Source: Alistipes ihumii AP11
GTDB taxonomy: Bacteria > Bacteroidota > Bacteroidia > Bacteroidales > Rikenellaceae
Assembly (NCBI RefSeq): GCF_025144665.1
Contig: NZ_CP102294.1
Span: 1,178,001 to 1,242,000, forward strand
Direction of reading: 5' to 3'
DNA length: 64,000 nucleotides
The notes under the pieces were generated by a model. It had not been told where the DNA came from and searched no databases. It saw nothing but the letters and a program-made list of their open reading frames with translations. Numbering within the stretch: position 1 is the first letter of the stretch; each line of letters begins with the position of its first letter. The translations under genes were made by a program, and so were the position numbers. Below are positions 1 to 8,786 of this stretch, one piece after another.

Positions 1-87
1 GAGAGAATGCTTCCAGAACAGCAACAGCAGCAAAGCGAAGAAGAACAGGGTCCACCCCAATCCCTGCCGGGTCACGTCGTAGCCCAT
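1..87 (-). CDS. Partial membrane protein, N-terminus only
   Basis: Only the first 29 codons lie in the window; the gene continues past the left edge. The ATG sits 9 bases after the purD stop, so it is probably cotranscribed with purD. The peptide begins MGYDVTRQGLGWT and then becomes a run of Phe, Ala and Leu typical of a first transmembrane helix or uncleaved signal anchor. No family can be assigned from so short a piece. Confidence 0.5.
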   Translation of the reverse strand, partial: MGYDVTRQGLGWTLFFFALLLLLFWKHSL

Positions 88-96
88 GGCCGCACG

Positions 97-1386
97 CTAT
101 AAAAGGTCCCGGCCTATATCGGTGCGGCAGTATTTCCCCTGATAGTCGATGGTCTCGATCGTCCGATACGATGCGGCGGCGGCCTGTTCGATACCGTCCC
201 CGAAAGAGGTGACGGCCAACACGCGTCCTCCGGCAGTCAGCACCTTAGCCCCCTTGGCCGACGTGCCGGCGTGGAAAACGATGCTGTCGGAAGGCTTTCC
301 CAGTCCGGATATTTCCATTCCCTTGGCATACTCTCCCGGATAGCCGCCCGATACGCAGACGACCGTCACGGCCGTGCGGGGCGAAACGACCAGCTCATGC
401 CGGTCGAGCCGGCCGAAAGCGATCGCCTCGAACAAATCGATCAGGTCCGACTCGATACGCGGAAACACGACCTCGGTTTCGGGATCGCCCATGCGGACAT
501 TGTACTCGATCACGTAAGGCTTGCCGCCCACGTTCATCAGACCGATGAAGATGAATCCCTTGTAGTCGATCCCGTCCTTGCGCAGTCCCTCGACGGTCGG
601 CTCGACGATCGTCCGGACCACCTCGCCCATGAACGCCTCGTCGGCGAACGGGACCGGCGACACGGCGCCCATGCCGCCCGTATTGGGTCCGGTATCTCCC
701 TCGCCTACGCGCTTATAGTCCTTGGCTACGGGCAATACACGATAGCTCTTGCCGTCCGTCGCGACGAAAACGGAACACTCGATACCCGAAAGGTATTCCT
801 CGATCACGACCGTATCGCCGGCATGGCCGAAACGGCCCGACAGCATCTCTCCGAGCTCCCTCTTCGCCTCTTCGAGCGAAGGCACGATCAGCACGCCCTT
901 GCCGGCGGCCAGACCGTCGGCCTTCAGCACATAGGGAGCCTGCAGGGTCTCCAGAAACGCGTACGCCTCCTCGACGTTCTTTTTGGTGAAACTGCGATAA
1001 CGGGCCGTCGGAATTCCGTGCCGCGTCATGAAATCCTTGGCGAACTCCTTGCTACCCTCCAAACGCGCGCCGAGCGCGGACGGCCCGATCACCGGGATGT
1101 TGCTGATCTGGCTGTCCTCCCGGAAAAAGTCGTATATCCCGCGCACCAGCGGCTCCTCGGGCCCCACGACGACCATGTTGATGTTGTTCGACAGCACGAA
1201 CTGCTTGACCGAGCCGAAATTGGTCGGATTGATATCGACATTCGTGCCGCAAAGGGCCGTTCCGGCATTGCCCGGAGCGATGAACAGGCGCGCCAGGCGC
1301 TTGCTCTGTGCGATCTTCCATGCGAAGGCGTGCTCGCGCCCTCCGGAGCCCAGCAAGAGAACATTGGCTGATTCGGGTAGTCTCAT
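97..1386 (-). CDS. purD: Phosphoribosylamine-glycine ligase (PurD)
   Basis: PurD joins glycine to 5-phosphoribosylamine using ATP, the second step of purine synthesis, in the cytoplasm. The 429-residue length is normal for the family. The N-domain has GSGGREH at about residue 13 and PGNAGT at about residue 38. The ATP-grasp domain shows KADGLAAGKGV near residue 154 and the metal-binding EYNVRMGDPETE near residue 300. The ATG at 1386 was chosen because the conserved NVLLLGSGGREH core follows within a few residues. The next gene starts 9 bases downstream, so the two are probably one transcript. Identity is secure from the motifs. Confidence 0.97.
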   Translation of the reverse strand: MRLPESANVLLLGSGGREHAFAWKIAQSKRLARLFIAPGNAGTALCGTNVDINPTNFGSVKQFVLSNNINMVVVGPEEPLVRGIYDFFREDSQISNIPVIGPSALGARLEGSKEFAKDFMTRHGIPTARYRSFTKKNVEEAYAFLETLQAPYVLKADGLAAGKGVLIVPSLEEAKRELGEMLSGRFGHAGDTVVIEEYLSGIECSVFVATDGKSYRVLPVAKDYKRVGEGDTGPNTGGMGAVSPVPFADEAFMGEVVRTIVEPTVEGLRKDGIDYKGFIFIGLMNVGGKPYVIEYNVRMGDPETEVVFPRIESDLIDLFEAIAFGRLDRHELVVSPRTAVTVVCVSGGYPGEYAKGMEISGLGKPSDSIVFHAGTSAKGAKVLTAGGRVLAVTSFGDGIEQAAAASYRTIETIDYQGKYCRTDIGRDLL

Positions 1387-1683
1387 CGTTATCCTTTATC
1401 CTTTAAATTCATACAGGCTGTCTCGCTCGGAGCCGACGCCACGAACGCCTTCGCGGCGGCCCCTGCCCCGACGCCCGAACGCTGACGTCCAGTCGCACGA
1501 GGTTAAAGATACGAAAAAACAGCGTTGCAAAAATAAGCAGATTCATCCGTACTTTCGCGGATTCGATCGAAAAAAGTAAACAAAATATGGACATCGGCGG
1601 CTCCCGTCCCGCGAAGGGCTTTCCGGCATGGTTGCCGAACGAGGAGACCGCTCCGGCAACCTATCCGCCGCTCCGGTCCGGGG
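1387..1683. other. Intergenic region upstream of purD
   Basis: About 300 bases with no supported gene. It holds the purD promoter element listed separately and a short pyrimidine/purine-rich leader. The stretch at 1580-1683, just downstream of the GH127 stop, shows nothing recognisable. Confidence 0.5.
1528..1535 (-). promoter_or_regulatory. -7 box for purD
   Basis: On the minus strand this reads TATTTTTG, matching the Bacteroidota -7 consensus TAnnTTTG. It lies about 140 bases upstream of the purD ATG in an otherwise GC-rich gap. No clear -33 TTG was seen, so the call rests on the -7 box and position alone. Confidence 0.45.
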
Positions 1684-3582
1684 CTACTTCACCGGCAGCC
1701 ATGTACAGATATGAGCTCCCTCCCATCCGTTCACCGAGGCGTAGTCGGTCATCCGGATCGGCCCGTCGTCCGTCGGGACCTCGAACTCCAGCCGCGTCGA
1801 GGCAAGCGTCGGAGCGACGCGCTTCACGCGAACGACACGGTCCTTGCCGGCCACGACGCGCACCGGTTCATCGTAGTCCGGATCGATGTTCTCGTCGCGG
1901 GCCAGCACGATCGGCCCCCAGACCAAAGCCTGAAACGAGTCTCCGGCCCGGTTGCTGCCGCGCGGAGCGTCCAGCAGCCGGCAGCGCATGTCGAACGCGA
2001 GCTCGACGCGGTCGCCCGGCTCCCAAGTCCGTTCGAGGGAGAGGTAAGCGCCCGGCTCGACGCTCCGGACCTTTTTGCCGTTGACTTTGACGACGGTCCG
2101 TTCGCTCCACGACGGAATGCGCAGCGACAGCGTGAAAAGGGACGCGGCATGCGGATCGACCCGCACGAGCACCCGATCGGAAAGAGGAAAGTCGGTCTCG
2201 ATGCGAAGACTCAGCGAGTCGCCCTGCGGCGTCGAGAGCTCGGCACGCGCGGCATTGTACAAGTTCACGACCGGGCCGCGATCCGACTCCATGACGGCCA
2301 CGAACGGAATATAGGCCAGACCCATCGGACCGTTCAGGTTGCAGCACGTAACCGGCAGCGAGCCGAACGTCGTCCCCCAACCGTAATTGGTGACCTTCTC
2401 GCCATTGAACAGGTTGACGTAGCTGAAGCCGTCGCCCGACGGCTTCATCGCGCCAAGCAACCCGTTGTAGATATACTTCTCGATCTCGTCGACGGCCGAC
2501 GGGTCGCCCGTAAGGCGCAGAATCTGGCTGCAGAATTTCATCCACGTCACGCCGACGCAGGTCTCCATCATGCGCGTGATGTCGGGATTGGTCTGCTCGA
2601 CGGCCGTATGGTCCCACCCCTCGCCCATCACGGCCGGATGATAGGGCTGGTCGCCTCCGCCGTTGCCGACGATCGTGATTTCGTTGCGGCGGATATTGTC
2701 GTACAGATTCATGAACGAACGACGGACGTACTCGTCGCCCGTCACGCGGTAATACTCCACCGCCCCCTCGAACATCGACATCATCTCGTAGGCCTTCGGA
2801 TAGGGACCGCCCATTTCATGGGGAGGCACGTTGTCATATGCCTGACGGAAAATATCGTATCCTTCGGAGCCGCCGGTCGAGACGATATAGCGGGCGAAAT
2901 CGAGGTAGCGCTTTTCGCCCGTGCGGTTGTAAAGACGCATGAACGGTTCGAGCAGCGTGCTCGACTCGATATGGTTCGGACTCCAGCCCAGCGACGTGAT
3001 CGGCACTTTGGGCGGCTCGCCCACTTGCTCGATGATGCAATCGGCCTGATCGGTCATCGCCCGCAGCACGGCCGGATCGGCCTCGACCAGATCGTAATAG
3101 CGGTCCAAGCCGAGCAACACGTACTTCCGTTCCCACAGATCGCCGCCGGGCCCGTCGGGCTGCTTCTCGGGAGGCACGCAACTGATGCTGCCGTTCGGCC
3201 GCACCGTGCTCAGCAGGTCCTTCACGGTCTGCGAGAGAATCTCCTTGAGCTCCGGATCGGCCGTGTAGCGGTAGAACATGCAGCCCGAACGGACCGCCTT
3301 GCCCCACATCTCGCCCAGCGCGAACTGGCTGCGTCCGTTGCGAAAAAAGTCGACCATGGCGGCATAGGGCACGACGCCCTTGTTCCAATGGTCGATCGAG
3401 TTCCGGATGTCGTTCTCGAAAAATCCGTCGAGACGCACGGCCCCGGCCGGGAGCGGACGGATCGCATCGTGCACTTTCTGGGAAAAGGCGGGAACCACGC
3501 ATAGCAGCGACACTCCGGCGAAAAGAATGCGCCGGGCAGTCGCAAGCGGTCCCGCAGAACGGAAGAATGGTTTCGGTGTCAT
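1684..3582 (-). CDS. Secreted GH127-type glycosidase (DUF1680, beta-L-arabinofuranosidase-like)
   Basis: A 632-residue exported protein. Residues about 18-35 form a hydrophobic signal peptide ending near AFSQ. The rest matches the beta-L-arabinofuranosidase family GH127 (DUF1680): an alpha/alpha-barrel followed by beta-sandwich modules. Known GH127 enzymes bind zinc through one Glu and three Cys, one Cys acting as nucleophile. Here a METC motif near residue 340 and a TCCN motif near residue 417 supply an equivalent set, so the enzyme looks catalytically complete. It probably removes arabinofuranose or a related sugar from glycans in the periplasm or at the cell surface. The exact substrate cannot be told from sequence. 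It lies between purD and metX without other carbohydrate-utilisation genes. Confidence 0.85.
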   Translation of the reverse strand: MTPKPFFRSAGPLATARRILFAGVSLLCVVPAFSQKVHDAIRPLPAGAVRLDGFFENDIRNSIDHWNKGVVPYAAMVDFFRNGRSQFALGEMWGKAVRSGCMFYRYTADPELKEILSQTVKDLLSTVRPNGSISCVPPEKQPDGPGGDLWERKYVLLGLDRYYDLVEADPAVLRAMTDQADCIIEQVGEPPKVPITSLGWSPNHIESSTLLEPFMRLYNRTGEKRYLDFARYIVSTGGSEGYDIFRQAYDNVPPHEMGGPYPKAYEMMSMFEGAVEYYRVTGDEYVRRSFMNLYDNIRRNEITIVGNGGGDQPYHPAVMGEGWDHTAVEQTNPDITRMMETCVGVTWMKFCSQILRLTGDPSAVDEIEKYIYNGLLGAMKPSGDGFSYVNLFNGEKVTNYGWGTTFGSLPVTCCNLNGPMGLAYIPFVAVMESDRGPVVNLYNAARAELSTPQGDSLSLRIETDFPLSDRVLVRVDPHAASLFTLSLRIPSWSERTVVKVNGKKVRSVEPGAYLSLERTWEPGDRVELAFDMRCRLLDAPRGSNRAGDSFQALVWGPIVLARDENIDPDYDEPVRVVAGKDRVVRVKRVAPTLASTRLEFEVPTDDGPIRMTDYASVNGWEGAHICTWLPVK

Positions 3583-3735
3583 AAGCTTTAGGTTTAGTGG
3601 GTTATTCGTATTATTCTATCGTCGTTTTCCGCACACTGTCGGGTTATCTATCCTGTCCCGCAGCGGGCCGTTTCCGCCCCGCCGGGTCCGCCGCCTGTCC
3701 GAAAATTCCGTTGCCGCCGGACTTGCCGCGCCGCG

Positions 3736-4755
3736 CTATATCGAGCCGTTCACGAACGGCTTCAGGATCGCATTCAGCTTATCGTACTCGACCAGAAAGC
3801 CGTCGTGTCCGAACGGAGAATCGATCAGCCGGAGCCGGCTGTTCGGAATGTGCCGATACAGGAACACCTGCTCCGACACGGGAAACAGCATGTCGGACGA
3901 GATGCCGACGATCATCGCCGGACACCGGATCGTCGAGAGCGCGCTCTCGACGCCGCCCCGGTAGCGGCCCACGTTGTGCGAGTCGAAAGCCTGCGTCAGC
4001 CGGTAGTAGGAATAGGCGTCGAAGCGGCGACAAAGCTTGTCGCCCTGATACTGCTGATAGGTGGTGGCCCGGAAGCCGGCCACCTTGTACAGGTTGTCGT
4101 TTTCCTGCTGCGTCGCGTTGTAGGCCGACGAGCCCCGGTAGCTCAGCAGTCCGACCGAGCGGGAGACGCGCATGCCGCGCTTCCCGGCCTCGCCGTCTTC
4201 GGCGCCGAACGTTCCGTCGGCCTCGATGGCCATTCGCTGCGACTCGTTGAAGGCGATCGTCCACGGCTGACTGCGTGCGGCCGTAGCGATCAGAGCGAGG
4301 CGCTCGGCGAAACCGGGCCTCGCGAGCGCCATCTCGAGCGCCTGAAACCCTCCGATCGAGCTGCCGATCACGGCCCGGACCGACCCGACCCCCAAATGGT
4401 CGGCCAACAGCAGATGCGCGTTCACCATATCGCGCACGGTGATGAACGGGAACGACCCGTAATAGGGCTTTCCGGTCGCCGGATTCAAGCTCAGCGGCCC
4501 CGTCGAGCCGTAATGCGACCCGATGACGTTCGCGCATACGACATAGTACCGACGCGGATCGAGAAAGCGCCCCTGCTCGACGGTCCGCGGCCACCAGTCG
4601 GCCACGTCCGAATTAGCCGTCAGCGCGTGGCAGACCCAAATCGCATTGTTTCCCTTGAACTTGCCGTAGGTATGATAGGCGATCTGCAGCTCGGGGAGCC
4701 GCTCCCCGTTCTCGAGCACGAAAGGCTTGTCGTATTTGTAGTAACGTACCGGCAT
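3736..4755 (-). CDS. metX: Homoserine O-acetyltransferase (MetX)
   Basis: MetX transfers acetyl from acetyl-CoA to homoserine, the committed step of methionine synthesis. The 339-residue protein is an alpha/beta hydrolase. The nucleophile elbow is GSSIGGFQ at residues 131-138, with Ser133 the likely catalytic serine; the His is in FGHDGF near the C-terminus. The acceptor-site region NVIGSHYGSTGP is present. It lies 9 bases downstream of metY, so the two successive enzymes of the direct sulfhydrylation route are probably one transcript. A few family members use succinyl-CoA, but the adjoining O-acetylhomoserine sulfhydrylase favours the acetyl route. Confidence 0.95.
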   Translation of the reverse strand: MPVRYYKYDKPFVLENGERLPELQIAYHTYGKFKGNNAIWVCHALTANSDVADWWPRTVEQGRFLDPRRYYVVCANVIGSHYGSTGPLSLNPATGKPYYGSFPFITVRDMVNAHLLLADHLGVGSVRAVIGSSIGGFQALEMALARPGFAERLALIATAARSQPWTIAFNESQRMAIEADGTFGAEDGEAGKRGMRVSRSVGLLSYRGSSAYNATQQENDNLYKVAGFRATTYQQYQGDKLCRRFDAYSYYRLTQAFDSHNVGRYRGGVESALSTIRCPAMIVGISSDMLFPVSEQVFLYRHIPNSRLRLIDSPFGHDGFLVEYDKLNAILKPFVNGSI

Positions 4756-4764
4756 TTCCGTCCG

Positions 4765-6051
4765 TCAGGCTTTCACGTAAAAAAAGGCTTGCTCGAAATC
4801 GCGAATCAGGTCGTCGATATGCTCGATACCGGCCGAGATACGCAACAGCGTCGGCAGGACGCCGGCCGCGCGCTGCTCCTCCTCGGAAAGCTGCGAATGG
4901 GTCGTCGCCGCCGGCTGGATAATCAGCGTGCGGTTGTCGCCCACGTTGGCCAGATGCGACACGAGCCGCAAATGGTCCACCAGCGACTCGGTCTGCCGCT
5001 TGTCGCCCTTGAGCACGACCGACAGCACGCAGCCGAAGCCATGACGCAGATAGCGGGCGGCCAGCTCGTGGTGCGGATCGTCCTCCAGCCCGGGATAGAA
5101 CACCTGCTCGACGAGCGGATGAGCCTTGAAGTAGCGTGCCAGCGCCAGCGCGTTGTCCGCCTCGCGCTGCACGCGCAGCGACAGCGTCTCGATGCCCTGC
5201 ATGATCATGAAGGAGTTGAACGGCGAGATGCAGCACCCCAAATCGCGCACTCCCTCGGCCCGGCACTTGGCGATGAAAGCCAACTGTCCGAAGGCCTCCG
5301 TAAAACGCAGACCGTGATAGCTCTCCGAAGGCTCGGACAGCATCGGATATTTGCCGTTGTTCCAATCGTAGGTTCCGCCCTCGACGATCACGCCGCCCAT
5401 CGACGTGCCGTGCCCGCCGAGCCACTTGGTCGCCGACTCGACGACGACGGCAGCGCCGTACTCGATCGGACGGCACAGGTAGCCGCCGGCTCCGAACGTA
5501 TTGTCGACGATCAGCGGAAGGTCGTAGCGCCGTGCAAGCGCGGCAAGCGCGCCGAAATCGGGCACGGCGAAGCTCGGATTGCCGATCGTCTCGACATAGA
5601 TCGCCCGCGTGCGCGGGTCGATCAGCGACTCCATATGCTGCGGATCGTTGTCCGGCGCGAAGCGGCACTCGAGCCCGAAATTGCGCAGCACGATCTTGAA
5701 CTGGTTGTGCGTGCCCCCGTACAGATAGGGCGAGCTGACGAAATTGTCGCCCGGGCTCAATATGCTCGTCAGCGCGACGAGCTGAGCCGAATGCCCCGAC
5801 GAAACGGCCAATGCGGCCGGTCCGCCCTCGAGCGCGGCCACGCGCTTCTCGAGCATATCGGTCGTCGGATTCTGCAAACGGGTATAGATATTGCCCGACT
5901 CGCGCAGTGCGAACAGGTCGGCTCCGTGCTCCGCACTGTCGAAAGTATAAGCGGTGGTCTGATACAGCGGCGTCACGCGCGAGTGCGTCGCATCGGGCGT
6001 ATAGCCCGCATGGACCTGCAAGGTCTCGAATTCCCTCTCGTCTCCGGTCAT
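4765..6051 (-). CDS. metY: O-acetylhomoserine sulfhydrylase (MetY)
   Basis: A PLP enzyme that converts O-acetylhomoserine and sulfide to homocysteine. The Cys/Met-metabolism PLP fold is clear: SSGHSAQ in the cofactor region, IVDNTFGAGG carrying the aspartate, and the lysine in SATKWLGGHG at about residue 209. The ATG at 6051 was preferred over an in-frame TTG at 6063 because GGAAGAA lies just upstream of the ATG and the family N-terminus fits it. It is transcribed ahead of metX. A TACATTTG promoter box lies about 50 bases upstream. A cystathionine-type lyase is the alternative, but the roughly 430-residue length and the metX partner favour MetY. Confidence 0.95.
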   Translation of the reverse strand: MTGDEREFETLQVHAGYTPDATHSRVTPLYQTTAYTFDSAEHGADLFALRESGNIYTRLQNPTTDMLEKRVAALEGGPAALAVSSGHSAQLVALTSILSPGDNFVSSPYLYGGTHNQFKIVLRNFGLECRFAPDNDPQHMESLIDPRTRAIYVETIGNPSFAVPDFGALAALARRYDLPLIVDNTFGAGGYLCRPIEYGAAVVVESATKWLGGHGTSMGGVIVEGGTYDWNNGKYPMLSEPSESYHGLRFTEAFGQLAFIAKCRAEGVRDLGCCISPFNSFMIMQGIETLSLRVQREADNALALARYFKAHPLVEQVFYPGLEDDPHHELAARYLRHGFGCVLSVVLKGDKRQTESLVDHLRLVSHLANVGDNRTLIIQPAATTHSQLSEEEQRAAGVLPTLLRISAGIEHIDDLIRDFEQAFFYVKA

Positions 6052-6556
6052 GGCTTCTTCCAAATTCGTTCACGCACGGACGGCCAGCGCCCATACGGTA
6101 CAAATGTACGTGATTTTCGGCTAATTTCCGCCGGAGCGTCTCAAAAATCATAGCTTCATCACCGCAGCCGCCCGGCAAGCTCGCGAACGAAAACGAAACG
6201 GGAAAAGAGACGATCCGCATGGCTATTCTTCCGAATCCCATCCGGATCGATCTGTCCGGACAAGCGGGGACGCGATTTCCCGTTCCCTATCCAACGAGCG
6301 GTCCCATCCACACGAAATTTCCATACATGGAACCAAGCACGCCCGGCCGTCGAGTCTGAACGGGGAAACCGCCCGGATCATATTCCGGGACAACGATTCC
6401 GCTTTTCCGATGTTCGTCCCGACCGGCTCCCGGTTGTTATCCGTCGCAGGTATACGGAGCTCGTCCCGACAGGTCGATCCGTAAAACGGTCCAACATACG
6501 ACAATGGAATCGGAACGGACAACGATCCCCAAAAGTACGGGGTTCGTCCGCATATT
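6052..6556. other. Gap between batB and metY
   Basis: About 500 bases without a supported gene. Apart from the metY promoter at the left end nothing is recognisable. Open frames here have no signal peptide, motif or start context. Bat operons of relatives usually carry batD and batE after batC, but no remnant of either was found. Confidence 0.5.
6101..6108 (-). promoter_or_regulatory. -7 box for metY-metX
   Basis: Reads TACATTTG on the minus strand, a full match to TAnnTTTG, about 50 bases before the metY ATG. No SAM riboswitch fold was recognised in the short leader. Confidence 0.55.
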
Positions 6557-7576
6557 TCAGCGTTTTCTGAAAATATTGAAACGGGCCAGCAGGCGGCTCC
6601 GACGCTCGAGCATCGCGAACTCAAGCAACAGCAAGGCGAGCGCCAGACCGATCAGATACTGGTACTGCTCGTTGAAATCCTCGAACACGGTCGACGTGAG
6701 CTCTTTTTTCTCGACCTCGTTGATTTTCTGCACGATCTCGTCTAACCCCAAACTGCGGTTCGTAGCCCGGATATAGGCTCCGCCGGTCGTCAGCGCGATC
6801 TGTTCGAGCATCTGTTCGTCGAGCTTCGACACGACCATGTCGCCCTGCTCGTCCTTGATGAACTCGCCGTCGATCGAAATCGGAGCGCCCTCGGGCGTGC
6901 CTATGCCGATCGTGTAGATTCTGATGCCCTTCTCAGCTGCCGCCTTCGCCGCCGCGAGCGCGTCGTCCTCGTGGTTCTCGCCGTCGGAAATGACGACGAT
7001 CACGCGGCTACCCTCGCTGCCGGACGAAAACGAGCTGGCGGCCAGATCGATCGCCGCGCCGATCGCCGTACCCTGCTTGGACACCATCGTAGGCGATATC
7101 TGGGCGGCGAAGCTGCGCGCGGCCACATAGTCGGACGTAATGGGAAGCTGCATGTAGGCGTCACCGGCGAACACGATCAGCCCGATACGGTCCTGCTCGA
7201 GCTGCTGAGTCAGCCTGTCGATCGCGAACTTGGTCCGCTCCAAACGGCTCGGTTCGAAATCCTGAGCCAGCATGCTGTTCGACACATCGACCGCCAGCAT
7301 CATCTCGATCCCGGTGCGAGTCACCTCCTTGAGTTTCGAACCGAACTGCGGACGGGCCAGCGCGACGACCAGCAGCAGCACGGCCGCCGAGAATAGCACG
7401 AACTTGTAGCGCGGCCGCGCCGTCGAAGCCTCGGGCATCAATTCCGAAACGGTCGCCGGATCGCCGAAGCGCTCGATCGCCCGCCGCCGGGCCCGGGCCG
7501 AAAGCAAGTGTACGCCCCACAAAAGAGGCAGAATCAGCAGCAGATAGAAATATTCGGGAGTTGCAAATCGGAACAT
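6557..7576 (-). CDS. batB: BatB-like VWA-domain membrane protein
   Basis: A 339-residue inner-membrane protein. Two N-terminal hydrophobic segments (about residues 8-25 and 59-74) are followed by a von Willebrand A domain and a C-terminal transmembrane helix. The MIDAS metal site DVSNS is at residues 97-101. BatB is part of the Bacteroides aerotolerance operon and is thought to work in a membrane complex with BatA; its biochemical role is not settled. The ATG at 7576 gives the usual MFRFATPEY start and was chosen over a GTG at 7612 that would overlap batA. It lies 14 bases after the batA stop and is the last gene of the cluster. Confidence 0.92.
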   Translation of the reverse strand: MFRFATPEYFYLLLILPLLWGVHLLSARARRRAIERFGDPATVSELMPEASTARPRYKFVLFSAAVLLLVVALARPQFGSKLKEVTRTGIEMMLAVDVSNSMLAQDFEPSRLERTKFAIDRLTQQLEQDRIGLIVFAGDAYMQLPITSDYVAARSFAAQISPTMVSKQGTAIGAAIDLAASSFSSGSEGSRVIVVISDGENHEDDALAAAKAAAEKGIRIYTIGIGTPEGAPISIDGEFIKDEQGDMVVSKLDEQMLEQIALTTGGAYIRATNRSLGLDEIVQKINEVEKKELTSTVFEDFNEQYQYLIGLALALLLLEFAMLERRSRLLARFNIFRKR

Positions 7577-7590
7577 GACAATCTCTGTTT

Positions 7591-8586
7591 TTAAGGAATC
7601 TGGCGGAACCACAGCCGGCGCATGGCGAATCCGGCCGCAAGCAGCAGCAACGCGCCGAGAACGAAAGGGGCGAAACGCTCGTCGTAACGCGTCTGACTCT
7701 CGACCTCGACCCGGCTTTTCTCCAAACGGTTGATCTCCTTGTAGATTTCGCGGAGCTTCTCGTTATCGGTAGCGCGGAAATAGCGCCCTCCGGTCTTCTC
7801 GGCTATATCGGAGAGTATCTTCTCGTCGATCTCGACCTTCATCGGGACGAAACTGAGGTTTCCCCACATGTCGAGGGCCGGATAGGGAGCCTGTCCCTCG
7901 CTGCCGACTCCTATCGTATAGACGCGGATGCCGAGCGTAGAAGCGATGTCGGCCGCCGTCAGCGGAGCGATCTGGCCGCTGTTGTTGACGCCGTCGGTCA
8001 GCAGGATCACGACCTTGCTCTTGGCCTGACTTTCGCGCAGCCTGTTCACGGCCGTGGCCAGCCCGTTTCCTATGGCCGTGCCGTCGTCGATCATGCCGCT
8101 GCGGACCGTGCCCAAAATATTGAGCAGCGAAGCCTTATCAGTCGTCAGCGGGCTTTGCGTGAAACTTTCCCCGGCGAAAACGACCAGACCGATCCGGTCG
8201 TTCGGCCGGTCGGCGATGAAGCTCGCGGCCACCTCCTTGGCGGCCGAAATCCGGTCGGGCTGGAAATCGCGGGCGAGCATGCTGCCCGAAATGTCGAGCG
8301 ACAGCACGATGTCGATTCCCTCGGTCGTCCGACTCGAATCGCTCTGGGAACTCTGCGGACGGGCCAACGCAACGACCAACAGCGCAACGGCTCCGCAGCG
8401 CAACACGAAAGGCATATGCCTCAGATAATAGCGCGCTCCGCGCGGCACGCCCCGAAGCCCCGACACGGTCGAGATGCGCATCGTCGCGCGCCCCTGCCGC
8501 AAACGGTAAACGTAATAGGCCGTCATCGGGACGACCAGCGTCAGCAGCCACAGCAGCTTCGGATTGGCAAATCTCACTATATCCAC
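7591..8586 (-). CDS. batA: BatA-like VWA-domain membrane protein
   Basis: A 331-residue paralogue of BatB with the same plan: hydrophobic segments near residues 10-27 and 58-76, a VWA domain with MIDAS DISGS at residues 98-102, LLTDGVNNSG in the middle, and a C-terminal membrane helix near residue 310. The start codon appears to be GTG at 8586, since no in-frame ATG lies nearby upstream and the peptide begins at the family's usual FANPKLLWLL core. A 200-base gap separates it from batC upstream, so it may have its own promoter. Confidence 0.92.
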   Translation of the reverse strand: MDIVRFANPKLLWLLTLVVPMTAYYVYRLRQGRATMRISTVSGLRGVPRGARYYLRHMPFVLRCGAVALLVVALARPQSSQSDSSRTTEGIDIVLSLDISGSMLARDFQPDRISAAKEVAASFIADRPNDRIGLVVFAGESFTQSPLTTDKASLLNILGTVRSGMIDDGTAIGNGLATAVNRLRESQAKSKVVILLTDGVNNSGQIAPLTAADIASTLGIRVYTIGVGSEGQAPYPALDMWGNLSFVPMKVEIDEKILSDIAEKTGGRYFRATDNEKLREIYKEINRLEKSRVEVESQTRYDERFAPFVLGALLLLAAGFAMRRLWFRQIP

Positions 8587-8786
8587 TTACTTTCCGATTT
8601 ATTCCCGTTCATTACTATCCGTTTTTCCCGACAGCGCGGTTCTGCCTTTCCCGGACTTTCCGCTCCGCCGAGCGCCCTGCGGGAAACGCCCGCCCGAGTC
8701 CGAAGCGGCTCCGTCCCGTCCCGATATTTCGTCCTCAGAGAAAGCGTCCTTTTTCTGTCGCACGGAACAGGTTCCCCCCGGCCGAA

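Noticed and set aside
6052-6108. SAM riboswitch upstream of metY
   Set aside because: The leader after the promoter is only about 40 bases and shows no SAM-aptamer core.
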